The notes below the pieces were generated by a model. The model worked only from the letters and a program-made list of their open reading frames with translations, was not told the DNA's origin and did no database searches. Both the position numbers and the translations under genes were made by a program. Positions 9,242-18,191 of a stretch of DNA of 64,000 nucleotides are shown piece by piece. The stretch comes from Nocardioides sp. BGMRC 2183 (lineage in GTDB: Bacteria; Actinomycetota; Actinomycetes; Propionibacteriales; Nocardioidaceae), in the NCBI GenBank assembly GCA_008123405.1, contig VSSA01000017.1:1-64000 (forward strand), in the 5' to 3' direction. How positions within the stretch are numbered: position 1 is the stretch's first letter; the number at the start of each line of letters is the position of its first letter.

Positions 9242-9410
9242 GCTGAGCTTGGATTCACCGATTCCTCGCTACTGCGCGCCCCCATCCGGGCGCCCTGGCT
9301 GCGTCACCGACGCTCGACGGGCAACCAGCCCGCCCTCGCGCCGGGCTCCTTGCCAGCCCACCCGTCTGGTGACGCTCGCTACGCGACGAATCGGTGAATC
9401 AAAGCTGAGC
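9242..9410. mobile_element. 169-bp inverted-repeat-bounded element (MITE-like), copy 1
   Basis: Arms at 9242-9269 and 9383-9410 pair over 28 bp with 3 mismatches; the inner part, GATTCACCGATTC against GAATCGGTGAATC, is perfect. A nested pair GCGTCACC/GGTGACGC lies at 9301-9308 and 9368-9375. Read on the minus strand, the core shares blocks with the element inside thiE2 at 56.5 kb: CGTCGC, GAGCGTC, TGGCAAGG, CTGGTTG, TCGA, GCCAG and GGCGCGCAGNAG in the same order. It has no coding capacity. It lies between a lipoprotein gene and a convergent response regulator gene. A non-autonomous transposable element is inferred; no clear target duplication is visible. Confidence 0.6.
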
Positions 9411-9420
9411 AGTCTCCGGT

Positions 9421-10062
9421 TCAGATCCGGAGCCACTCCAGCACCGCCCGGACCCGACGGTGGTCGTCGGTGTCGGCCGGCAGGTCGAGCTTGGCGAAGA
9501 TGCTGTTGATGTGCTTGGCGACCGCCTTCTCGGTGACGACGAGCGCAGCGGCGATGGCCGCATTCCCCCGGCCCTCCGCCATCAGCGCGAGCACCTCGCG
9601 CTCCCGCGGTGTCAGCCGGTCGACGGGGGTGTCGGATTGGCGCGCCAGCACCGAGGCCACCACCTCGGGATCGAGCACGGTGCCGCCCGCTGCGACCCGG
9701 CGCAGCGCATCGACGAACTCGGAGACGTCGGAGACCCGGTCCTTGAGCAGGTAGCCGACCGCCCCCTGCCCGCTGGCCAGCAGCTCGCGCGCGTAGAGCT
9801 GCTCGACGTACTGGGAGAGCACCAGCACCGGGAACCCCGGCCGCTCCTCCCGCACCGCGATCGCCGCCCGCAGGCCCTCGTCGGTGAACGTCGGCGGCAT
9901 CCGTACGTCGACCACGGCGGCCTCGGCGCTCGGTTCGCGCAACGCCCGCTCGAGGGCGGGCAGGTTGTCCACCGCGGCGATCACGGTGTAGCCCTTGGCC
10001 TCGAGCAGCTGGGTCAGACCGGCTCGGAGGAGAGCGTGGTCCTCGGCGAGGACAACGTGCAC
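9421..10062 (-). CDS. NarL/LuxR-family response regulator
   Basis: A 213-residue response regulator. The receiver domain covers ~1-120 with the acidic pair in VLAEDHALLRAG, phospho-acceptor Asp52 in VVDVRMP and Lys in GYLLKDRV. The LuxR-type helix-turn-helix covers ~150-210 (LTPREREVLALMAEGRGNAA and the recognition helix ekaVAKHINSIFAKL). The start is GTG 10062, which gives the family N-terminus HVVLAEDH, and it lies 49 bp inside the 3' end of the histidine kinase gene, a longer overlap than usual. The probable target is the divergent mmpL-type gene, but this is context only. Confidence 0.93.
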   Translation of the reverse strand: MHVVLAEDHALLRAGLTQLLEAKGYTVIAAVDNLPALERALREPSAEAAVVDVRMPPTFTDEGLRAAIAVREERPGFPVLVLSQYVEQLYARELLASGQGAVGYLLKDRVSDVSEFVDALRRVAAGGTVLDPEVVASVLARQSDTPVDRLTPREREVLALMAEGRGNAAIAAALVVTEKAVAKHINSIFAKLDLPADTDDHRRVRAVLEWLRI

Positions 10063-11186
10063 GGGACCTCCATCGTGACGGTGGTGGGGCCACCGGTCGG
10101 GCTGGACACCGCGATCGTCCCATCGAACGCCGCCAGGCGCTCGCTGATCCCCCGCAGACCCGAGCCGGCGCGGGGGTCGGCGCCTCCGGCGCCGTCGTCG
10201 CCCACCTCGACCCGCAGGGTCGTCCCGTCGTGGCGCAGCAGCACCCAGGCGAGGTGCGCGCCGGCATGCTTCGCGGTGTTCGCGAAACACTCGGCGACCG
10301 CGAAGTAGACCGCTGACTCCACCGGTGCCGACGCACGGCCGGGCAGCTCCAGCGATCGCTCCACCGGGATCGCCAGGTCCAGCGCCAGTGCCTCCACGGC
10401 TCCGGCGAGACCCCGGTCGGCCAGCACCGGCGGGTGGATGCCGCGCACCAGGTCGCGCAGTTCGCCGAGCGCGACCGACGAGGAGTCCCGCGCGTCGACG
10501 ACGAGGCGTCGGGCGGTCGCCGGGTCGGACTCGAAGAGGTCGTCGGCGAGTCCCAGGCTCAGCGACAGCGCGGCGAGACGGGCCTGCGGTCCGTCATGGA
10601 GATCGCGCTCGATCCGCCGCAGCTCGGCGGCGGAGTGGTCGACGACGACGGCGCGCGATGCGGCCAGCGCGCGCACCCGCCGCTCCAGCGCCTCGGTGCG
10701 GTCGGTGCTGAGGAAGGCACGGTCGGCGGCCGCGCGGGCGCGCATGATCGGCACCGCGCCGTACCACCAGATCACAGTGGTGACGACGCCGAGCATCAGC
10801 ACCACCGTCAGCAACGACGCGACGAAGCCCACCGTGATCGCCCACAGCATCCAGGCCAGGTCGCGCCAGGTCTGCTGATCGAGCGCCTGCCCCTGCAAGC
10901 GGGCCAGCGGCCCCTGCGGAAGCGGCAGGTACGGCGCCGGCACGCTCTCGCCCAGGACCCGAGCGGCCATCGCGCGGTGCAGCCCACAGATCCGGCGCAT
11001 CACCGGCACCAGCAGCAGGAGCAACAGCACCCCGACCCAGACGATCACCAGGACGCTGCTGATCCAGACCAGCACGAACGTCACGGCGATCGGCACGACC
11101 ATCAGCACCTGGACCGCGGCATATCCGGTGACCGCGAACCGACCAGCAGGATCGGGCGGACGGGTGGGATCGGGCGGACGGGTCAT
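10014..11186 (-). CDS. NarL-family sensor histidine kinase
   Basis: A 390-residue membrane kinase (start ATG 11186; an upstream in-frame ATG at 11231 is less likely). The N-terminus repeats RPPDP. Membrane helices lie at ~23-62 (two) and ~112-145 (two). The HisKA_3 phospho-acceptor is His197 in RRIERDLHDGPQARL, with GELRDLVRGIHPPVLADRGL after it and an HATPase domain near the end (FANTAKHAGA, VGDDGAGGADPRAGSGLRGI). There is no large extracytoplasmic loop, so it probably senses the membrane, like LiaS/DesK kinases. The 3' end overlaps its response regulator by 49 bp. Confidence 0.93.
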   Translation of the reverse strand: MTRPPDPTRPPDPAGRFAVTGYAAVQVLMVVPIAVTFVLVWISSVLVIVWVGVLLLLLLVPVMRRICGLHRAMAARVLGESVPAPYLPLPQGPLARLQGQALDQQTWRDLAWMLWAITVGFVASLLTVVLMLGVVTTVIWWYGAVPIMRARAAADRAFLSTDRTEALERRVRALAASRAVVVDHSAAELRRIERDLHDGPQARLAALSLSLGLADDLFESDPATARRLVVDARDSSSVALGELRDLVRGIHPPVLADRGLAGAVEALALDLAIPVERSLELPGRASAPVESAVYFAVAECFANTAKHAGAHLAWVLLRHDGTTLRVEVGDDGAGGADPRAGSGLRGISERLAAFDGTIAVSSPTGGPTTVTMEVPCTLSSPRTTLSSEPV

Positions 11187-11306
11187 CGGTTCCTGCACGC
11201 GCCCATCCTCGCCCACGCCGGCGGTGCACACAGTGGTGCTGGCACCACCCTGGTTCGGGTCAGCGCACCCCTGACCGTCGGGGGTATCCGGCCCGAGGCT
11301 CGAGGC

Positions 11307-13493
11307 ATGACCTCTCGTTCACGCCTCAGCACGATCCCCACCCGGGCCGCGCGGTGGAGCGCACTCCACCCATGGCGCGCCATCGGCGCCTGGCTGGCCC
11401 TCGTCGTCGCCGCCGTCGCCCTGGCCGCACTGATCCCGACCGAGCAGCCGACGAGTGCCGACTATCGGACCGGTGAGTCCGGACGGGCAGCGACGATGCT
11501 CGACGACGCCGGCCTGGACTCCCCGCCCGTGGAGAACGTCCTGATCAACTCCGCCGACGGCGGCGAACCGGATCGTCGCGACGCGGAGCGGGCTGCGGCC
11601 GAGATCGCCGACCGGATGGGCGTGATCGACGGCGTCACCGAGGTCGGCGCTCCGGTGTGGAACGCCGACAGCACGGCGATGCTGGTGCCGATCACCCTGG
11701 AGGACTCGAGCGTCGACGTGGTCCCGATGATGGCGGCGACCGACGCGGTGCAGGCCGATCACCCTGGCCTCCAGGTCGCCCAGGCCGGCAACGACAGCAT
11801 CGACGAGGCGATCAACGAGCGGGTCGGCGAGGACCTCCGTCGGGCGGAGGTGACCAGCATCCCGATCACCTTCGCGCTGATGCTGCTGGCCTTCGGCGCC
11901 CTGATCGCGGCGGGCATCCCGGTGCTGCTGGCCGCCACCAGCGTGGCCGCCACGATCGGCATCATCGCGCCGATCTCGCTGCTGGTGCCGGCCGAGCCGA
12001 CGGTGACCAGCATGATCGTGCTGATCGGCATGGCGGTGGGCGTGGACTACTCCCTCTTCTACCTCAAGCGCGAGCGTGAGGAGCGGGCCGCCGGACGCAG
12101 CACCCTCGACGCGGTCGAGATCGCGGCCCAGACATCGGGGCACGCCATCCTGGTCTCCGGTGCCGCCGTGATCGCCTCCCTCGTTGGACTGTTCCTGATG
12201 ACCGATGTCACCTTCAACTCCCTCGCCGTCGGCGCGATCACCGTGGTGGCGGTCGCCGTGCTCGGCTCGATCACGGTGCTCCCCGCACTGCTGGCCAAGC
12301 TCGGCCGCTGGGTCGACCGGCCGCGGGTACCGCTGCTGTGGCGGGTCAACCGGCGCATCGGCCGGGGCGGGATCAGTCGGCGACTGCTGGGGCCGGTGGT
12401 GCGGCACCCGATGGTGGCGCTGCTGCTGGCTGCCGCGATGCTACTGGGGCTGGCGATTCCGGCGCTGTCGATGAAGACCCACGAGGCGGGGTTAGACACG
12501 CTGCCGGGCGACATTCCGCAGGTGGCGACCACGCGCACGCTGGCCACCGAGTTCCCCCAGGAAGGGGCCACCGCCACGGTGGTGGTGCGGTCCGCGTCCG
12601 ACGACCGCACGATCGTCGCCGATGCGCTCGGCGACCTCGAGCAGGCCGCGGCCGAGACGGGCGCGGTGACCGCGACCGACGCCCAGGTCCGTACCTCGGC
12701 GGACGGCTCGACGTCGGTCATCGACCTCGCCATCCCTTACGAGGAGGAGAGCGAGCAGGCCGAGGACGCCGTACGGACGCTGCGTGAGGACGTCGTCCCG
12801 GATGCGCTCGGTGAGGTCGACCAGGTCGCCGAGTGGGCGGTCGGTGGATCGGTCGCCAAGGCGCTCGACGACACCGAGGAGTTCCAGGAGCGGCTGCCGT
12901 GGGTGATCGGCTTCGTGCTGCTGCTGACCCTGCTGATGATGGCCCGATCGTTCCGCAGCATCCCGATCGCGCTGATCTCGACGCTGCTCAACATCGCCTC
13001 GGTGGGGGTCGCCTTCGGGCTGCTGACCCTGGTGTTCCAGGACGGCGTGGGCGAGTCGCTGCTCGACTTCGCCAGCCCTGGCTACGTGATCTCCTGGATC
13101 CCGCTGTTCGTGATGGTCGTCCTGGTGGGTCTCTCGATGGACTACCACGTGTTCGTGCTCAGTCGGATCAAGGAGTACGTCGACGCCGGCCTGCCGACCA
13201 GATCGGCCGTTCAGCGGGGCATCGCCGACACCGCCGGCACCGTCACCAGTGCGGCGGCGGTCATGGTCTCGGTCTTCGCACTCTTCGCGACGCTGTCGAT
13301 GATGGAGATGAAGATGCTGGGGGTCGGTCTGGCGGCGGCGATCCTGATCGACGCCACCCTGATTCGTCTCGTCGCACTCCCGGCACTACTGGTGCTGCTC
13401 GGCGACCGGGTCTGGTGGCCGCGCCGGCCCGTCCGCACCCCCGCGGAGGCCGTGACCACGGACCGGGTGGTGGCAGCGGCGTTGCAGCGCTGA
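11307..13493 (+). CDS. MmpL-type RND transporter
   Basis: A 728-residue MMPL-family exporter with two symmetric halves. Residues ~22-41 form the first helix, followed by an extracytoplasmic domain, helices at about 170-330 (GMAVGVDYSLFYLKREREER is the family loop), a second extracytoplasmic domain and five final helices (VGLSMDYHVFVLSRIKEY). The start ATG 11307 (TSRSRLSTIPTRAARWSALH) is preferred over a much longer open frame running into the antisense of the kinase gene. The substrate is unknown; lipid or drug export is typical. It is divergent from the kinase/regulator pair, with 120 bp between. Confidence 0.92.
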   Translation: MTSRSRLSTIPTRAARWSALHPWRAIGAWLALVVAAVALAALIPTEQPTSADYRTGESGRAATMLDDAGLDSPPVENVLINSADGGEPDRRDAERAAAEIADRMGVIDGVTEVGAPVWNADSTAMLVPITLEDSSVDVVPMMAATDAVQADHPGLQVAQAGNDSIDEAINERVGEDLRRAEVTSIPITFALMLLAFGALIAAGIPVLLAATSVAATIGIIAPISLLVPAEPTVTSMIVLIGMAVGVDYSLFYLKREREERAAGRSTLDAVEIAAQTSGHAILVSGAAVIASLVGLFLMTDVTFNSLAVGAITVVAVAVLGSITVLPALLAKLGRWVDRPRVPLLWRVNRRIGRGGISRRLLGPVVRHPMVALLLAAAMLLGLAIPALSMKTHEAGLDTLPGDIPQVATTRTLATEFPQEGATATVVVRSASDDRTIVADALGDLEQAAAETGAVTATDAQVRTSADGSTSVIDLAIPYEEESEQAEDAVRTLREDVVPDALGEVDQVAEWAVGGSVAKALDDTEEFQERLPWVIGFVLLLTLLMMARSFRSIPIALISTLLNIASVGVAFGLLTLVFQDGVGESLLDFASPGYVISWIPLFVMVVLVGLSMDYHVFVLSRIKEYVDAGLPTRSAVQRGIADTAGTVTSAAAVMVSVFALFATLSMMEMKMLGVGLAAAILIDATLIRLVALPALLVLLGDRVWWPRRPVRTPAEAVTTDRVVAAALQR

Positions 13494-13529
13494 CCCGGCT
13501 CGAACCAGGTGTGCGTTTGAGCTGGGTCA
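13491..13529. terminator. Bidirectional hairpin made from two stop codons
   Basis: TGACCCGGCTCGAA (13491-13504) pairs with TTTGAGCTGGGTCA (13516-13529) with 2 mismatches. The first three bases are the mmpL stop codon and the last three, on the minus strand, are the permease stop codon. The right arm plus loop is a copy of the 21-bp motif found twice at 22.9 kb. Confidence 0.65.
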
Positions 13530-14311
13530 GCCGATGTCGCGGCGCAGCGTGGTCAACCGGCCGAGCGCGGCGAATCCGATCGCGTAGCCGATAAGGACCA
13601 GTGCGGCCGCCCACCGCGGCAACAGGTCGCCTCCGTCGGCGGCGAACAGGCTGGCCCCGAGGAGGGCGTCCGCCGCTCCGCCGGGCAGGAAGTTCGCCAG
13701 GTCCGAGAGCGCATCCACCTGGGAGAGCGCGAGACGAGCGACCGGCTCCACGAACTGGGTGAAGGCCAGGATCACCACGATCGCCGCCACCTGGTTGGGC
13801 ACCAGCGTCCCGAAGCCGACGCCGATCATCGCCCAGAGCGCGATCGCCACGACGCCGAGCAGCAGGCTCATCACCACGTCGCGGTCGGCCAGGTAGGCGC
13901 CGTCGCCCTGGAGCGCCAACAGTGGTGCGCCGCCGAGCAGGACCGCCAGGACGCCGACCACTCCGGCGAGCAGTCCGACCGGCACCACCGAGAGGACCTT
14001 GGCGACCAGGAACCGGGTCCGATCCGGCTCCACCAGCAGGCTCTGCGTGATCGTCTTGTGCCGGAACTCGGTGGTCATCGCCAGGCTCCCGATCACGAGC
14101 GGGAACACATAGCCGATGCTGTTGATCACCGAGTACGTCGTCCGCGCCGCCTCCTCCCCGACCGGGACGGAGCCGCCGTCCGCGGGTGCGAACGCGAACG
14201 AGGCAGCGATCGCCGCGGCGATGAACACCAGGTAGCCGGCCATCGCGATCAGCAGGACCCACCAGATCCGGGTGGTCACCAGCTTGCGGTACTCCGCGAG
14301 CAGCGCGCTCC

Positions 14312-14315
<4 letters not shown>
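13527..14315 (-). CDS. ABC-2 type transporter permease
   Basis: A 262-residue integral membrane protein with an N-terminal amphipathic start (MRSALLAEYRKLVTTRIWW) followed by six predicted membrane segments (about 18-40, 66-90, 105-135, 150-175, 180-200, 235-255). EFRHKTITQSLLVEPDR after helix 2 is the usual ABC-2 coupling loop. The ATG overlaps the ATPase stop (ATGA), so the pair forms one exporter. The substrate is unknown. Confidence 0.88.
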
Positions 14316-15283
<968 letters not shown>

Positions 15284-15313
15284 GGCACCACCCTGTCACC
15301 TCATCGGACGGAC

Positions 15314-15339
15314 CGATCAGACGGCCCGATCAGACGGCC
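15314..15339. promoter_or_regulatory. Tandem 13-bp direct repeat upstream of the ABC-2 operon
   Basis: CGATCAGACGGCC occurs twice head to tail (15314-15326, 15327-15339), 31 bp before the ATPase ATG, with a partial third unit (GGACGG) on the left. The position suits a repressor or activator site; the regulator is not identified. Confidence 0.4.
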
Positions 15340-15363
15340 CGGCTGGACCGCCCATCTGGCGGT

Positions 15364-16728
15364 TCAGAGCGCGAGGCGCTCCCGCACCACGGCGGCCAGC
15401 GACTCCGCGACGTCACTGGCCTGCTCCGCCGTGGGTGCCTCGACCATCACCCGGACCAGAGACTCGGTGCCCGACGGGCGCAGCAGGACCCGCCCGGCGC
15501 CGGCGAGGTCCTCTTGGGCCGCGGTGACCGCCGCGAGGAGGGCGGCGTCCGTGCCGGCCCGGCCCTTGTCGACCCCGGAGACGTTGACCAGCACCTGCGG
15601 CAGCCGGGTGACCACCGAGGCCAGGTCGGCCAGCGAGCGTCCGGTCGCGGCCATCCGCTGCATCACGTGCAGCGCGGTGAGCACCCCGTCACCGGTGGTG
15701 GCGTGGTCGCGCAGGATCACGTGGCCGGACTGCTCACCGCCGAGGTTGAACCCGCCGGCACGCATCTCCTCCAGCACGTAGCGGTCCCCCACCGCGGCCT
15801 GCCGTACGGCGACGCCGGCGCCTTCGAGCGCTTGGATCAGGCCGAGGTTGCTCATCACGGTGGCCACCAGCGTGTCGTCGGTGAGCCGACCACGCTCCTG
15901 CAGCGCGAGCGCCAAGATCGCCATGATCTGGTCGCCGTCCACATCGTTGCCGGCGTGGTCGACGGCCAGGCAGCGGTCCGCGTCGCCGTCCAGCGCGAAG
16001 CCGGCGTCGGCACCGTGCTCGACGACGGCTGCTCGCAGGTGATCCAGGTGGGTGGAGCCGACACCGTCGTTGATGTTGAGCCCGTCGGGGGCAGCGCCGA
16101 TCGCGATCACGGTCGCCCCGGCATCGCTCAGCGCCTTCGGACCGACCACGCTCGCCGCGCCGTGGGCGCAGTCCAGGACCACCCGCAGTCCGGCCAGCGG
16201 ACGGTCGCCGTCGAGGGTGCCGACCAGGTGGTCGGCGTACTCCTCGACGGTCGGGCCGTACGGCGTCACCCGGCCGATGTCGGCGCCGGTGGGCCGGTCC
16301 CACTCCTGGCCGAGTCGGGCCTCGATCTCGTCCTCGAGGGCATCGTCGAGCTTGACGCCGCCGCGCGCGAGGAACTTGATCCCGTTGTCCGGCATCGGGT
16401 TGTGCGAGGCGCTGATCATCACGCCGAGGTCGGCGCGGAGCTGGTCGGTGAGATAGGCGACCCCGGGAGTCGGGAGCACCCGGAGACGGAGTACGTCGAC
16501 CCCGGCCGAGGCGAGGCCCGCGACGATCGCGTGCTCCAGGAACTGCCCGGAGATCCGGGTGTCGCGACCGACCACCGCCAGTGGTCGGGTCCGGCCTGCA
16601 GGTGTCGGGCGCTCATCGGTGTGGGCGACCAGCACCCGGGCGGCCGCGACGCCGAGCTCGAGGGCCAGGTCGGCGGTCAGCTGGCCGTTGGCCAGGCCAC
16701 GGACGCCGTCGGTGCCGAAGATGCTCAC
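15364..16728 (-). CDS. glmM: Phosphoglucosamine mutase
   Basis: A 454-residue enzyme that interconverts glucosamine-6-phosphate and glucosamine-1-phosphate for UDP-GlcNAc and peptidoglycan. It starts at GTG 16728 ([14 protein letters not shown]), which is the family N-terminus. The phosphoserine loop is [13 protein letters not shown] with Ser108. The metal loop is [11 protein letters not shown], the sugar-binding loop GGEQSGH, and the phosphate-binding loop [14 protein letters not shown]. It follows rpsI on the same strand, but a strong hairpin sits between them. The partner glmS is not in the window. Confidence 0.96.
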   Translation of the reverse strand: MSIFGTDGVRGLANGQLTADLALELGVAAARVLVAHTDERPTPAGRTRPLAVVGRDTRISGQFLEHAIVAGLASAGVDVLRLRVLPTPGVAYLTDQLRADLGVMISASHNPMPDNGIKFLARGGVKLDDALEDEIEARLGQEWDRPTGADIGRVTPYGPTVEEYADHLVGTLDGDRPLAGLRVVLDCAHGAASVVGPKALSDAGATVIAIGAAPDGLNINDGVGSTHLDHLRAAVVEHGADAGFALDGDADRCLAVDHAGNDVDGDQIMAILALALQERGRLTDDTLVATVMSNLGLIQALEGAGVAVRQAAVGDRYVLEEMRAGGFNLGGEQSGHVILRDHATTGDGVLTALHVMQRMAATGRSLADLASVVTRLPQVLVNVSGVDKGRAGTDAALLAAVTAAQEDLAGAGRVLLRPSGTESLVRVMVEAPTAEQASDVAESLAAVVRERLAL

Positions 16729-16761
16729 GTGACTCCCGGTTCTAGGTTCGTCGGTGGGAAC

Positions 16762-16807
16762 GACGAACGGGACCACGACCGCCATGCGGTGCGTGGTCCC
16801 GTTCGTC
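16762..16807. terminator. Strong 21-bp hairpin between rpsI and glmM
   Basis: GACGAACGGGACCACG (16762-16777) pairs perfectly with CGTGGTCCCGTTCGTC (16792-16807). Inside it ACCGC/GCGGT extends the stem to 21 bp around a CAT loop with one bulged base. A second smaller hairpin (ACGCCTC/GAGGCGT) follows at 16807-16826. It probably stops or attenuates ribosomal-operon transcription before glmM; no U-tract is seen. Confidence 0.65.
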
Positions 16808-16828
16808 ACGCCTCCTCGTGAGGCGTCC

Positions 16829-16936
16829 TGCGTGCCGTGCCGGAGTGGATCGCAAGGCGGAGCCGCGAAGGCGACCTTCAAGCGAAGCGGGTCGTCGAGC
16901 GGCGACAACGCAGCGAGCCGCCCGGCACGGTGCGCA
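16829..16936. repeat. IR-bounded element, possible third copy of the MITE-like family
   Basis: The ends GTGCCGTGCCGG and CCGGCACGGTGC pair with 2 mismatches. The interior (ATCGCAAGGCGG, then GTCGAGCGGCGACAACGCAGCGA) resembles the core of the element at 56.5 kb (ATGGCAAGGCGG, then ATCGATCGACGCCAACG). It starts right after the rpsI stop. The relationship is weaker than between the other two copies. Confidence 0.4.
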
Positions 16937-16939
16937 GGA

Positions 16940-17443
16940 TCAGCGCTTGGAGTACTGGGGTGCCTTACGCGCCTTCTTGAGACCGGCCTTCTTGCGCTCG
17001 ATCGCCCGCGCGTCGCGGGTCAGCAGGCCTGCCTTCTTCAGCGCCGGGCGGTTGGCGTCGACGTCGACCGCGTTCAGCGCACGGGCCACGCCCAGGCGGA
17101 GCGCGCCGGCCTGACCGGTGATGCCACCGCCGTGGATCCGGGCGATGACGTCGAAACGACCCTCGAGACCGATGGTCACGAACGGCTCGTTGACGACCTG
17201 CTGGTGCAGCTTGTTGGGGAAGTAGGAGTCGAGGGTGCGACCGTTGACGGTCCACTGGCCGGTGCCCGGGACGATCCGGACGCGGGCCACGGCCTCCTTG
17301 CGGCGCCCGGTGGCGGCCGCGGGGGCGATGGTCGCGGGGCGGGCGTCGACGGCGGCCGACGCGGCGCTCTCGCTGGTGAAGGCGACGCCCTGCTCGTCGA
17401 CGTCGTAGGTCTCCTCGACCTCGGTGTTGGTGGTATCAGCCAC
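16940..17443 (-). CDS. rpsI: 30S ribosomal protein S9
   Basis: A 167-residue S9. The conserved domain starts near 46 ([23 protein letters not shown]) and ends with the canonical KAPQYSKR, whose basic tail reaches the tRNA in the P site. The first ~45 residues are an acidic then Ala-rich extension, common in actinobacteria. It follows rplM by 35 bp. S9 sits in the head of the small subunit. Confidence 0.97.
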   Translation of the reverse strand: MADTTNTEVEETYDVDEQGVAFTSESAASAAVDARPATIAPAAATGRRKEAVARVRIVPGTGQWTVNGRTLDSYFPNKLHQQVVNEPFVTIGLEGRFDVIARIHGGGITGQAGALRLGVARALNAVDVDANRPALKKAGLLTRDARAIERKKAGLKKARKAPQYSKR

Positions 17444-17478
17444 GATGAGAGTCCTTAGTCCTAGCTTGGGTCAACGAG

Positions 17479-17922
17479 TCACTGGGAGATCTTGGTGATC
17501 TCGTACGGAACGGCCTTCTGGGCCTGGTGGGGGTGGGCCGGGCCGTTGTAGACCTTCAGCTTCTTGATCATCTGGCGACCGAGGCGGTTCTTGGGGAGCA
17601 TGCCCCACACCGCCTTCTCGACGGCCTTGCGCGCGTCCTTGTCGAGGATCTCGCCGATCGGCGTGGTGGTCAGACCGCCCGGGAAGCCCGAGTGCCGGTA
17701 GACCATCTTGTCGGTGCGCTTGGAGCCGCTCAGCGCCACCTTGTCGGCGTTGACCACGATCACGTAGTCGCCGGTGTCGGCGTTGGGCGCGAAGATCGGC
17801 TTGTGCTTGCCGCGCAGCAGGTTGGCGGTGGTGGTGGCCAGACGGCCGAGCACGACGTCGGTCGCGTCGATCACGAGCCAGGCGCGCTCGACGTCGCCGG
17901 GCTTGGGAGCGTAGGTACGCAT
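17479..17922 (-). CDS. rplM: 50S ribosomal protein L13
   Basis: A 147-residue L13 of normal length. [20 protein letters not shown] is the N-terminus, [20 protein letters not shown] and [19 protein letters not shown] are the family blocks. The frame is open upstream to 18180, but L13 alignment and the initiating ATG at 17922 exclude that part, which is an untranslated leader of about 200 nt. Operon rplM-rpsI. Confidence 0.97.
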   Translation of the reverse strand: MRTYAPKPGDVERAWLVIDATDVVLGRLATTTANLLRGKHKPIFAPNADTGDYVIVVNADKVALSGSKRTDKMVYRHSGFPGGLTTTPIGEILDKDARKAVEKAVWGMLPKNRLGRQMIKKLKVYNGPAHPHQAQKAVPYEITKISQ

Positions 17923-18119
17923 GCTGCGTTCACTCTCTGTTCGTTCGTGACCCGTACGGGGGTTCCCGTGCGGGGTCCTCCCGGTCGGCATCAGCACCGA
18001 CCGTTCGGGCGACGTCCTCTGACGAACGCGGCCCGGCCCACCGCACCACGCCTCGCGGCGTTGTGACCGGCGATCCGGGACTGCCCCGTGCAGCGAGCAC
18101 GAGACGGCAGAGGACGCGA
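17923..18119 (-). promoter_or_regulatory. Long structured leader of the rplM-rpsI mRNA
   Basis: From the predicted transcription start near 18119 to the rplM ATG there are about 200 nt without a gene. Hairpins visible on the minus strand are CGGTCGG/CCGACCG with an 8-nt loop, CGTTCG/CGAACG, and an imperfect stem around CCCGTACGGG. It is a candidate autogenous L13 or S9 leader; I cannot match it to a described family from sequence alone. Confidence 0.4.
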
Positions 18120-18125
18120 CCAACA

Positions 18126-18155
18126 AGATTACGGCCCGCCGGGAGCGGCGGTCAA
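18126..18155 (-). promoter_or_regulatory. rplM promoter
   Basis: On the minus strand TTGACC (18155-18150), an 18-bp spacer and TAATCT (18131-18126) form the best sigma-70 type promoter seen in the window, consistent with strong ribosomal gene expression. Confidence 0.7.
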
Positions 18156-18191
18156 AACGGTGAGCGTCGCCCGCCGCCACGGTCGCCCGCG

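Noticed and set aside
10434-11306. Open frame extending the MmpL protein by 291 codons
   Set aside because: It lies antisense to the histidine kinase gene and has low-complexity Arg/His/Gln composition from out-of-frame GC-rich DNA.
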